A stretch of 64,000 nucleotides of DNA from Clavelina lepadiformis (lineage: Eukaryota > Chordata > Ascidiacea > Aplousobranchia > Clavelinidae). The stretch spans positions 15,137,820-15,201,819 of the forward strand of contig NC_135248.1 in the NCBI RefSeq assembly GCF_947623445.1. Reading direction: 5' to 3'. The position numbers were made by a program, and so were the translations under genes. The notes beneath the pieces were generated by a model. That model worked only from the letters and a program-made list of their open reading frames with translations, searched no databases and was not told where the DNA came from. Shown here piece by piece: positions 46,879-58,426 of this stretch. How positions within the stretch are numbered: the stretch's first letter is position 1; the number at the start of each line of letters is the position of its first letter.

Positions 46879-49089
46879 TCATGATTGGTTGATATATTTC
46901 TATGCCATGTACAAGATACTTCACACTGTTCAATTAAATGAACTTCTGAAAGGGAATGAAAGAGCGGATATCTTAGATTTCCTGCGACAATCTAAAGAAA
47001 GGCCCAGCACGTTGAACACTATTTCAGATGCAAAAGCTTCACGGCCCCAACAACATTAGGAAGATAACTGATTACTTTTTTATGCAGGTTAGAGTTTCAG
47101 TGCGTGCTTCTTATCACGGTATGTTTTCTGGTTTTCAGTTTTTATTTGAAGTAATATACAAAATGCAACAGCAACAACATTTGTAGTAATGACATGTATG
47201 ATATGGTGTAATCACACTGTAATGTTACAACAAGCTTGTACTGTGACAAAAAAATACAAATAAAGGCTATTATACATGATGCAAGTAATCTGCAATAACT
47301 CGCCGAAATCTTCTGTCCACAGCGCTATCAGGTTGTGTTTCTAAAAAAAAAAAAACGATTAACAAGCGTCTACTTGTTGTTTCTTGTTACTGGCGGTTGG
47401 TTTTCCTCGCATCAGTGACGCAACGTTCTGCTATTATTACAATCTAAGCGGTTATATACTCGTTGACTCCGAACAAGAAATGCCTTCTGTGGTTGTTATT
47501 GATTGAATTGTATAACATAACATTTGATAGACTGCTGAAAATCCTCCATTCTTTATAGACTATTTCTATCAATTTGAGTTTCGCATAACAGGGTTTAGTT
47601 TACCAAAGAAGCCTAGCGAAGTTTTGTACGAAGTACAAACTGGCTTAAATGTTTATGAAAAGGCATTTTTAAATAATCTGAACTGTTAATTAACACAGTT
47701 AATAATTTATAACGAGTGTTCATTATGCAAAATACTTGCCAGAAAAGCGAACTGCTTCAAGGCTGCCCAGCTCGTATCAGTCGCCATTTTGGCGATGGTA
47801 AAGTCACGTTTTCTGCGCCAGAATTTCCAAGCTAAGCCTAGGCTAAGCCATGGAATTTGTCACGGCACCGTAGTATAGGAGCGCTTTTATTATCACTTTA
47901 AACATCTTCTTGGTATTAATCCCTCAAAATGTTAACTGGGTATTAATCATAATTAGCAACACAAAACATTTCTCTTCATGCACATTTGAAACTGGAGACG
48001 CTTTTAAGAGATTTACAATTCTTCAAAATGTGCGCTCCATAGAATTTCCTTAAATCTATCAGCTATTCTTAGATTTCGTTTTATTTATTTAAGGGAAAAC
48101 TTTGCAGAATCACTTATTTTCACCAAACTACGATGAAAGCGATGCGGAATCTTATTGTTGAACTATCCTTAATTTGAAGACAAATTTATCGTTGACCTCA
48201 AAGATCCTTTCAACTAATTTCAAAAACATTATTCTATGAATTATGTAACAATTTTGCTCAGGAAAGCAAGCTAATAGTTTGAGTGACTCGCAAAATAAGA
48301 ACAAGGTATAGGATGTGTAAAGAACAAGTGGTGCAATTCGTAATTTCGTAATAAGCCTATAGCTTAGCCATAAACTAAATTATAAAAATAAAATATTCTC
48401 TTTTATCGGATTTTTTCAGGGAAATATTTTGGGACAGTAGGTTACTTAAGTACCACAGATTAGAAAATATTGTTTTAGAAACAATGTTTAAAATTTCAAA
48501 TGGTTCACCGCGATAAACCAGAATATATCTTACAGATGAGTTTATACTTCAGACTGCCAATGAACCTCGTAGAAATTTTATTGCAGTGAAACGTCAACAC
48601 AATGAACGTTGCAAAAAGCGAATGAAATGTTCCAGATCACTGACATACAGAAAGACATTAACGTCAATAACATGCTCGGTTAAAGTTTAAGGGGCTAATT
48701 TGACAAATATTTCATTGTAAGCGAAATAAATAATTAACCCTTTGTTATAATAGCGAATTATTTTCAATAAAGTTAGATGCTAGCAGACAAAAGAAATTCT
48801 TTCCTTGTGGGGTAAAAAGCGATGCTAAAATATGAAGTTTTACTTTTATAAAATATCAAAAAACCGCTTCTTGCAAAAACGTGAATAGACTCCGAATAAA
48901 ACTAAAGCTTTATTTTATTTATAAATAATTTTCCATTTGTGCCAGTTTATAAGTGAAAATGCGATCGTGTCTTATACAGACTTATTATATCTAAAAGCGG
49001 TCTTGAGCTAAGGAACAATTCTTGCTGAAAATAGAGACGACACATGTGGACCAGCAAGTACCTTTGAAGACTTTCCATAGAATGTCTGT
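46879..49089. other. Spacer, no gene recognised
   Basis: AT-rich. The right end (from about 48580) is the 3' flank of CCCH paralogue B and resembles the 3' flank of paralogue A. Confidence 0.4.
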
Positions 49090-51053
49090 TTATTGACGAA
49101 GTTGGTCGTTCTTCGACCAAAGTTCTTTTGGCCCGTGAGCGAAATGACAAACCGAGCCATGATGACAATGTCCCTTGAGCCATCTAAATTCAAATCAATG
49201 CTTGATTATTTCGATAAATTTAGTTAAGAATATGAATAAACGTTTGTATCCATCTTGATTCTGACGTGCGAGGGTCAACTTACAGTTTGCAGATTTCAGT
49301 TTTAAAACTTTCCACGGTATGCTTTGGTTTCTGTTCTTCTTGTCCGTATTGGACGAATCTGTGTTGACCTTCATTAGGATGATCATCGGGTGACGCAAAA
49401 AACTTCATGAATCTGCTATCGCGCTTTGCGATGAATTCGTCTTGTTCTGAGAACACAAAAACGCGTTAAGGATTTTCTCTGGCAATAATTTAATTAATGC
49501 AAGCATAGACCTGGGTTTGCTTGATAATACAATTTTAACGTACAAGTTAGTAGGGCGCGTTAATCAAAAATCTTACCATAACGAATGTCATTTTTTTCCC
49601 AATTGCAGAAAGAGCAGCGTCCGGTGACGTTCCAACACTGGTGGCATTCGGGTAAATTGAACAACTGCAAGTTTTTGGTAAAATTCAAACGTTGAGAGGG
49701 ATCAGTCTTAGTTTGAGAAAAATTCTTCGTTCTCATGCTGTGATGAAAATTGAATTTACTTTCATTTAAGTAAACATGGAGAGGTTATAAACTTGATTAA
49801 ACTAATTGAAATTTTTAATAGAACAATTCGTAAAATCGTTCTTATTTAAAAGCAAATTATGAACTCACTTTCCTTGAAACGGATTGAAGGAATTTCTTTC
49901 TGGAAAAACAATGACCACTGTATGAGTTTAATTGAACTCTGCATTAATCGATTCTCGAATTAGGGAACTTACCGGTGTGTCTGAAACGTAATGCAACATC
50001 AGTAAGGTCACGTGCCAAGGGATTCCCTTCAGGAACTTTCCAAGACGGCTCCAAGCTTTCTGACGTCATAAAAGCCTTTTGTAAAGGGTGACGGCGTTTG
50101 GAGCCGATGGGAAGTGGGAAGTACGGTTCGCAATGAGTTTTATCTTTGCTGGTTTGGGAAGAGTTCGGTCCAATTGGGCACAAACCATTGTCGTGATACT
50201 TTCTGCATAGACAAGTTTACGTCATTAAGTGATATTGGTAACATCATTCATGACGTGTATCTTGTCTGATGAAACTGTCGTGACGTCATTAAGCACCTAT
50301 GAGGTCATAATCATTTACCTTGGAAGTAGCTTGTCGATGTCTGCGTCGAAATTAGCCGACGTCGATTCGATTCCAGAATCTTTTACAAACTGAGATGGTG
50401 ATGAGAAGCTCCAGGTTGAAGAATGAAGCGGCGTTTCAACCGATGTGACTGGAAAGATTAAAGCAATGACGTCATTCAAGTACAACTCACACTCCTGGTT
50501 ACTTCCAATACACATTTTTATTTGATGACAACAAGCAAAATTATGACGTTATAATTTGCACTCTTGAATGACAGGTCATGGTCAAAAAAAGTTATCTGAG
50601 CCAATACTTTGCAACTCTATCGTTTGATTAAACAATTTAGAAGCAACATCATGGCACATTTGGAAACATTTTGAAAATATTTCGATGTTTTTGTCATGTT
50701 AAGTTACTAAGCCCCTATATCTAATGGAGCCCAGATTCGGGTCTGTACATTTATGAAATAACAAAACCGGACGACATACAACTTACCGGTTTCTATCATG
50801 TATAGCTACTAAGTCCTTATTCGAATCCATACAGTTACGACATAACAAAACTGACGACAACTTGTACCAACTTACCGTCGGTGGAAGATTGGGAAGTTTG
50901 AGGTCCAGGCGATTGATTGAGATTGACAAAATCTGAAGACAAATCGTTGGAAGGTGATTGAGGTTCAGACGATTGTGGTCCAGGAGATTGACTGAGATTG
51001 TCAAAATCTGAAGACAAATCTGTAGATGGAGATTGAGGTTCAGGTGTTTCCAT
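49090..51053 (-). CDS. CCCH zinc-finger protein, paralogue B (7 exons)
   Basis: Minus-strand exons 50876-51053, 50319-50448, 49973-50202, 49869-49899, 49577-49737, 49284-49446 and 49090-49183 join in phase into 328 residues, with the same intron phases as paralogue A. The final exon pair encodes the CCCH finger C-x7-C-x5-C-x3-H (FKTEICKLWLKGHC then HHGSVCHFAHG). Exon 5 carries a second Cys cluster, ECHQC...GRCSFC (C-x2-C-x6-C-x2-C), a possible zinc knuckle that is degenerate in A. Exon 1 is expanded by a tandem 25-residue duplication (units starting EPQSPS and ending SPGPQ), absent in A. Exon 3 is highly diverged from A except its end (EGNPLARDLTD). Likely an RNA-binding regulator; partner and target unknown. 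Confidence 0.78.
50876..51053 (-). repeat. Tandem 75-bp coding duplication in exon 1 of CCCH paralogue B
   Basis: Two adjacent 25-residue units, Ser/Pro/Asp-rich, each running EPQSPS(T/N)DLSSDF to SPGPQ. Paralogue A has only a 12-residue exon 1, so the expansion is specific to this copy (or lost from A). Confidence 0.75.
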
Positions 51054-51102
51054 TCTGCTTCGTTTCTTCTCGCCAACTGACTCTGAAATTCAGTTTTCTT
51101 CG

Positions 51103-51178
51103 TTTTTATAGCGATTCGTCGTCGGATAAGGTGCGAACTACAGTCGGTAAACAAAAGCATAAGTTTGCGCCAATTACA
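51103..51178 (-). promoter_or_regulatory. Promoter of CCCH paralogue B: TATA box plus E2F/CCAAT-like element
   Basis: TATAAAAA (51103-51110, minus strand) lies 50 bp before the ATG, the same spacing as in paralogue A. ATTGGCGCAAACTTA (about 51160-51174) lies about 50 bp further upstream. Intervening sequence is more diverged. Confidence 0.55.
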
Positions 51179-52944
51179 ATCCGTCTCGTCCCAAAACGGT
51201 TTTCTATCTTTGACCAAACAGCAAGGGTAAACAATGGGTACTTTGTTTATCATTTTAAATTCCTTATTGATTTTAAACCGTCAAGTGTGAGTAGGGTATT
51301 TGTCGTTATGCAGTACGCAGAACAACTTTATTCATGCCAATTAAAAAATATATGTAATGCTTCGACAGAAAACTATTCTTCGAGATATGCTTGCCATAAC
51401 ATATCACAAAAAAACTCATCTTCACCAAACTACATATGAAGTGACGAAATGTTGGACTGGGTTAGTTTGTTGGTCGGTTGGTTAATAATAATAAAATAGT
51501 TGGTGTAATACAGTGCTCATGTCATGATATTCTGGAAAATTCAAGCATGTGCTTTTGTCACGTATAGCAACGTATTGATAGGATCAAGTCAATTATTTCA
51601 CGGTAATTTCACGTTGTTCAAAACAAATGAACTTGGACTTGGCAAAATAACATTCCCCGTTCCTAGTGCAGAAGGAATAGTAAATCTGATAAAGAATCGG
51701 TGGCTTTCGTCATATGGAGTAAAACGATTTGACAAATTAGTATAATTTAGACTTGATGCGTGGACTTATTTCAAACGCGACCCGAGGTCATACTTAGGAT
51801 TCAAAGAGAAGAGTAGATTTTGCATTTTTTTCGATGTAAAAAAATATGTTTAGTAAATAATAGATTATACTATAATACTAGGTTATTATATGTTACTTGT
51901 ATTACAAAGTTTGATTCGCTTTTGTTCAAAGCAGATTATTAAAGTTTTTACCAGTAGCTTGATAACGAACACCACAAACAACCTGCTGTGTTTGTCTGTT
52001 AGACCAAGGTTGAGGATGTCACAACCAGCTAATTATCGTCTTCACTACGGTCATTGTTTTATAACAATGCTCGGTGGTTTCAATAGCACCTAACAATGCG
52101 ACGGTTGTCGCCGATAGGGATTCGCAAATAAGCAAATACAATAAACAAATTAAAGTTGCAAGCTTAAGATGTAGCGTGCGACTCTAACTATTACCAGGTG
52201 TCAATTGGCACCTAACCCATCCAGGACAAAGGAAATCCTGCGAGAATTTGCCTCGAGGCACAGCACCTTGCAGAGAAGACATCGGTTTTAAACAGAGGTG
52301 CCACGGCGACACTTGTTTGTCAATCATAGTCGCATCAGACGTATTTTGTTAATATAAACAATTGATTGGCTGCAGTATATCCACAGTAGGGGCGTGAATG
52401 TCCATCCGATGTACTGCACTTGCCCGACGTTCATCACTGTCCTTGAGAAAATATGAAAACATTCTTCTGTATTCTAGGAATAAGATGATGATTGTTATTA
52501 TGCTGTCGTTGTTTGTCTAGTTAACAGCTTTAGCCAGCAGTATCAGACACAACATCACATCGATGAACATCACATTTTACAAAATAAAGTTTAGCAAAAC
52601 GTTTTTAATTGATGTCGCCCAGTAGGCTATGGTTGATGTTTTAGAAGTTATTAAGGTGGAAACTTATCTGTAAAAGCATTTGTTATGAAAGCAATTCTAT
52701 CGTCATCTGCATTTTGTTTATTCGTATCCTTTTGTTATCGACAAAACAGAACATCTAATATTAACACCAACTCGCAAATCACAACATGCTTACAATATGT
52801 ATTTGATAAAAAGATAAATATCATGTTATTAAGCCATTACAATCCACCAAAAATGTCCTTTTATTGTTCTATATAGTCTTTTATAGTTCTTTTTATTGTT
52901 GTATATATATTCTGCTTTAACACAACAGCTTACAATTCAAGATT
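51179..52944. other. Spacer between the CCCH pair and the tandem unit
   Basis: No exon or RNA gene supported. AT-rich, with a T-rich stretch of near-repeated TTTTATTGTTCTATATAGT units around 52857-52905. It ends at the left junction of the 5,553-bp tandem unit. Confidence 0.4.
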
Positions 52945-54774
52945 ATTCTTGCGTTAGTGTTTCAAAAAATACATGAAATGGACCCTAAAGTTATTTGGGC
53001 AAAAACTTTAGTAAAAATCCATAACAAAATCTAAAAACAAACTTTCACCAACATTCACCCGAATTTAACCTGCGCAAGCAATCACTTGCACTGAGCAGTA
53101 AGTCAGGGCGTGACGTTTTAAATTGCATGGCAACACGTAGAAATAACTGGATTTCGGCTTCATTAAATAGCGCCAGGGTAAGGCTACACTTCAAACGAAG
53201 TTGATTATTTTTATATGTGGCCTTTTTAATCTTAACAACTTTATAATTTCAAGTTACAGATTCTATTTTCCGATTTTAAAATCGAGACAGAAGAGAATTT
53301 CAAAGACTTTAGTTGAGCTTTGTCCAACATGCTGATGATGAAATGAGACAAAGTTGCTGTGCATTTGATTGATTTGCTGCAGAAAGAATGCGTACACTTA
53401 CTGACAACGCGGTATGCTTATGTCACGAGGGAAGTGCAATCAATGTAAATGGTTGGACGGATAAATGTCCAAGACTCCCCCAATAATAGTTTTGCATTTT
53501 ATCTGATAACAACGAGTCCTTCCTGAAATCACATTTACTCAAGTCAACACTCATTAGCGTCCTTGTTTCGTTTATTCGTTGAAAGTCGTAATCGTAGGAA
53601 AGGAAATAAGACTATCTCGTATATCGCAGGAAAGAAGAATCGGGAAGAATCGCGCTTCATGACCGAATAAGTTTTACAGATTTACAACTTGGAAGCAATA
53701 GAAATAAAAAAAACAATAGACAGTGATGCTAGCGATTAATGTCTTGTCGCATTCAGCTTGGTTTCAGAGTAGGATTGCTTTTAAGTTCGGTCAATTAAAT
53801 GTTCGGTAAACTGATTTTTATATTGCTCTTGGGCAAGGTCGATCCAGTACCCTACTTGTTAATTATACCGAAAAAGATTTTGTTTTAGTAACAAAAAACA
53901 AATTTAAACCTAAAGTTACATGAAAAATAATGAGTGTTTATGTTTAAGTTTAAGAAAATTGTAATCTATTATTTTACGATAAAAATCTTCATGCCAAAAC
54001 GATTTATTGCGGTGCTTTCACAAGATGTTTATGACAACAAACTGCAACCTTTGTTTAGGGAAAACCCCAATTTTGTTACTCGGAGAAGTCTTCATTGTGT
54101 TTGTCAGTTTTTGATTTTACTGTGACTATTTCACAGCACGCCTAACTGCAGTATTTGGCCGTTTTCAGCAAGATCTTGGGTGCGCCAAACAACCAAAAAT
54201 GACAAGATGGGGAGCGCAGAAATGTTCAGACGCAACATAAATCAGTCTGTGCTAAACTCTGCAGTTTAGGTTGTATGTGAGTCCTGCATCTTGCTGTTAA
54301 AAGTAGACGATTATATTAGGAGAAACGCTGAGCAAAAAATTGATATCAGTTATTTAACCTTTTATTTGAGCTAGATTTAGAATAAAAGCTTGACTTAGTT
54401 TAGGTTTAGGTCAGTATGTTATAAAATTTGCTTGGAATAAGTTAGGCTAACAAGAAATAGCTTCGAACGCACAATTTTTTCTGGTGAAATAGTGGCAGCC
54501 TTACCATAAATGGAATTGTTTGCTCCTATAAAACGTAATATATTCCAAAAAGAATTACTTGTTACAAAATATGAAGGGTTACATTTATTAGCCTAGACCG
54601 GGCTAATAAATCTAAAGTGTACACACTTTTAAATTTTCTCTCAGTAAAGTCGGTGGTAAATAATAAACAATACAATGCTCAACACTAAGCATGTCAGAAC
54701 CATGTGATGGTGGTTCGATGTAAACGCGTTGTTTTTTAAGCTGATGACAATGGTCAACGAGGCTGGTAACCCAT

Positions 54775-54940
54775 AGTGGAAAGTGTGGTATCTGCATGCA
54801 CGAGATTCATCATCATGCACGCCCAACTTTTTCATCTTCACACCAATTTACAATAACTAAACAAATAACTTAGGCTACAATGCACGCAATCAATCGAGTT
54901 TTCGTTGAAAACTAGCGTACTTTCCAGTCGGGACTGATAA
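54775..54940. repeat. Foldback-element copy inside the tandem unit
   Basis: Contains TGGAAAGTGTGG with GCATGCACGA on one side and TGCACGCAATCA, TTTTCGTTGAAAAC and TACTTTCCAGTCGGG on the other. This is the same order and inverted layout as 19797-20075. Duplicated at 60328-60493. Confidence 0.4.
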
Positions 54941-56837
54941 GATGATGAGAGACTTACACAGAGCAGTCCAGTTTTCATCATATGCTCATATCACTTGCTT
55001 CATTTTGCTGTTATTTTTACAACTTATTTAACCGATATATGCTTTGAAAATGAAGAATATTAAATAGTTGGAAGTCGTCATCTACAAATTTAGGATATTC
55101 TTAATACTTGACTTGCCTGTTAATCATTTGTGGCAAGTGTGCAATCATGTGTGACCAAAACAAAACTTTTAAACATGGGATTCCATGAAATTTCCTAACA
55201 TTTGCAACAAACATAAAATGATTAGCAACTACAATTAAACACACATTTTGTAAATTTGCAAGATACAAATGCGGTTGGCTCTAAAAATGAGCCAGAATTA
55301 AAATATTTTTTAATTGTTAAAAACGCATGAGCATGAGTGCGTTCTTTTTCTGTATAGAAGAGCGAAAGCACGAGCAATGTTCTGTTTTCATTGATGAGTG
55401 TAAGTGCTACTCTTTTTTCAGGAGCAGATGCCCAGTTATGGTTGTTTCTGCAAAAAGAGACAAACGGGTAACTCTAAAAAAGAAGGATACTCGTGGTCCC
55501 ACTCCTACTTGCGTCACTGTGTCACTCTCAATATTCTACTAAAAAAGAATGCCCTTTTCATGGTTTGACTATGACTAGAAAAACAATTTTTTTGCATGAT
55601 TTACTAACACCTAGATCAGAGATTGAGAATTGAATTAATGAGAAGCGTCCTGAGACAAGTTTTGCAGTAAAACTAGACTATTTCTTAATATACATTTAAA
55701 ATCTGTTGACAAATCTCAAACACATGTTCATGGATATCGATAAATGAAATGAGCGTTGTTGATGAAACCGTAAAATAAGCCTGAAAGAATCCCTTGCAAT
55801 GTGCAGTAATCAGCTAAATAAAGGTTTCTAAACTTATTTGAAGAAAATATCATTTCACCATGATGGTTTAGTGGCAAGCACATTTTACGAATCTTGATCA
55901 TGTTATTCATAATCATCTGGGTATATATTGTAAAACCACAATTAAATAATGATATGATATGAAAAAGCATGCAGGCATTTTAATTTATTGTACTGGCCAT
56001 AACAGACACAAAATTAGATAAGCTCATTGTTTTCTGTAGCACAGTTTTGCAAGTTTATTTAATAACTATATGTCTTGTGTGAAAAACGATTTTTGCTAGC
56101 GCCAGGTTGTTTGCAGTGGAAATGAATATTTGGTGTTGAGGTTTTTATAACCTTGAAAATGTTACAATTTTATTGCAATAAAGGCAAGACCCACACAAAA
56201 ATTTGCATTTACAAATAAGTTACTGCTCCATAGCCTGAAACTTGCTAACAGAAGTTAAGCTGAAGTTTTTCCTGTCAATAACTTAAAGTGAGCAACACTT
56301 TTTGAAAGAAAAATGGCCACAAATGTAATTTCGACGCAGTCTCGTAAACAAAATACACTGGTTGTGAGAGGTTTTGCATTGGGTCGAATGCTGCACCATG
56401 CATACGTAGAACCCGCATATCATGTGTGGTGTGTTTAAACATGAGTCATTATGCAATGATTTTTGAAACCATAAATTACACAGCAACTGATTTTTTGCTG
56501 AATTTTGTGAACTTGACTATGAATGCAGAGGTGGCTGATGCCAATAATTGTGGGTTGTTGATTGCTGGCAATAGTGGAAAGGTTTATGCTTTTTTGCTTT
56601 TGACTGAAATCAGTTGCATTATTATGGTTTTACTCCTTCATACTTAGTACACAAACCATGTCAATTAACACAAAAGGTCTATGCAGTCACATTTCTTGCT
56701 TATAACTTATTAACATAATGGAATAAACACAAAACACTGGGTCAATATTTAATCCGAAGTCATCTGCTTGATTTGATTCAATTCGCTGGTTGCTACAACT
56801 TTTTTCTGTTTTGTTGAACTCTTGCTTGTTATCCCAG

Positions 56838-57408
56838 GTTTATCCAGAACTGCGTTTTACCCAAACCAAAAGTGCTTTGTTTATTATGTTGATAGTGATG
56901 TCACAAAGAATGAAGATAGGGAGCCATTGAGAAAGAAGCTCGGTTTAGAAAGGACTTGGCAAGGTATCAGCCCAATATTTATAATAATTTTACTATAAAC
57001 TAAATCTTGTGTATAAAATAATTTACTGATTGGCATCTGATAGTTTCATTAACTTTCTTATGACTATGAAAATTGGTAACAAACTTTAATCACATACTTC
57101 ATACATTCAAACATTATCTGGCCTTGTTTGTGGGAATTATGTGATGTAGTTGCTGGCGTTGGCTGACAAAATGTGTAGGTGATGAATTCGTTATGTCTGT
57201 AATTTACAATAAAACATCTTGTTTCACAATTTTGTGTTTTTATGTGAAATACAAAGTTATCTCCACACATACTGGTGCAACAGCTGGGTCTTTGTCTAAG
57301 GAGGTTTTAATGGTGAATGGAGAGATCACACTCAGGTAGTTTTGAGTTTAAGATTAATTTCCATTCTGTGCATCTGCTTGCTTTCTACTTTTGCTCAGGC
57401 TGGTTTAA
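56838..57408 (+). CDS. Candidate 3' exons of an unrecognised gene in tandem copy 1
   Basis: Exons 56838-56963, 57284-57335 and 57399-57408 have good AG acceptors and GT donors, and phases agree (1, 1, 2). The reading frame gives a charged segment (FYPNQKCFVYYVDSD, LRKKLGLERTW), then SLSKEVLMVNGEITLR and a terminal LV-stop. AATAAA motifs follow near 57953 and 57964. Upstream exons could not be joined with confidence: exons near 55350-55500 and 56528-56580 look coding but do not match phase. Family not recognised. Confidence 0.35.
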
Positions 57409-57418
57409 GTTAATGTGA

Positions 57419-57447
57419 TAATGATATGATATGATATGATATGATAA
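57419..57447. repeat. (GATAT)n microsatellite in tandem copy 1
   Basis: About five GATAT units, just after the last candidate + exon. Repeated at 62972-63000 with identical length. Confidence 0.8.
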
Positions 57448-58000
57448 TGGGAAATGATGACGATCACTTTCAAATCAAGAGTTTGGACATTTAGACACAA
57501 TCATTAAATGAAAAATTTGTACTAAACGCCTTCGAGATGTTTAGCTTTGTATTTAGGTAAGTTTCATTTCATATCATATCATGCTTATCTATCTGTGACC
57601 TCATTTAAACCCCACGCCTTTGATCTCATGATCTCACTATTTGCTCACAATTGATGGCATGGTTTTAGTTGCTGTATACCAGCACTTTGCAATTACCCAT
57701 TTTTAACTCAGTCTGTTCAATCTGGTGTAGATGTATGATATTTGTAACTTGTGTGAGGAATTGATTATGTATGTGGTCTTACTAGCATTGAGGTCATCAT
57801 AATCATTCATCAAACTAACTATTATATCATTGAGCCTTCAACTATACTTGTTTATTCGGTTTATTATTGAGTAGTTGACAACAGCATAAGAGATAGTTAA
57901 TAGTTTTGGTGATCAACTAAGAAAAACGTGCGATAAATATAATTAAAATAATGAATAAACACAATAAAGGGTATACGCAAATACGGTAAGTGCTTTACGA

Positions 58001-58426
58001 TCAGGAGTCTAAAATCCTCTGAGCGTTTCGCAGCAATCCTGTAGTTTGCTCAAGCCCAAACGCTCTACCATTCCTGTGCTGATTTTGGCGCCACATCATT
58101 TCATTAGCAAGTTCAGCGTCCGTCAGATGGCGTTGTGAGCTCATCATCTCAGACTGTGGAATTGTTGGGCTTATCTTGGCATAGATAGCGGAGACGGGCT
58201 GTTGATGCTGATCGGTGTTTTGTAAGTTTCCTGCCGCGTTTCTTGTATAACACCATCTCTGGTCGTAGTCGTAGTTCGTGGGGAATGTTTCGTGGAAAGT
58301 ATTTCTTCTGATTATGCTGCAGCTACTTGTATAATTTGACGAGTCCTGGTTTGAAAATTCGTCGTAGGAAATTCTTCTTGTACCGTATTTTGCTTCAGGA
58401 GATAAGAATTCATTGTTTTCAGACAT
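58001..58426 (-). CDS. Hypothetical protein, 141 residues (copy 1); frame open across the tandem junction
   Basis: A Ser/Asn/Gln/Tyr-rich ORF from Met 58426 to stop 58001, with no domain I recognise (motifs RISYDEFSNQ, SAIYAKISP, HLTDAELANEMMWRQNQH). The same frame stays open upstream to 58537, where a TTTAG acceptor-like site ends it, so it may be the last exon of a longer gene. That extension crosses the tandem junction at 58497/58498. The composition suggests an intrinsically disordered or cytoplasmic-tail segment. Whether it starts at this Met or by splicing is open. Confidence 0.45.
   Translation of the reverse strand: MSENNEFLSPEAKYGTRRISYDEFSNQDSSNYTSSCSIIRRNTFHETFPTNYDYDQRWCYTRNAAGNLQNTDQHQQPVSAIYAKISPTIPQSEMMSSQRHLTDAELANEMMWRQNQHRNGRAFGLEQTTGLLRNAQRILDS

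Noticed and set aside
53934..54125. 63-codon + ORF repeated at 59487-59678
   Set aside because: The repetition is explained by the 5,553-bp tandem unit; AT-rich composition, no splice context or motif.
54612..54841. Overlapping minus ORFs of 61 and 66 codons
   Set aside because: They overlap the foldback-element copy; no domain and two competing frames.
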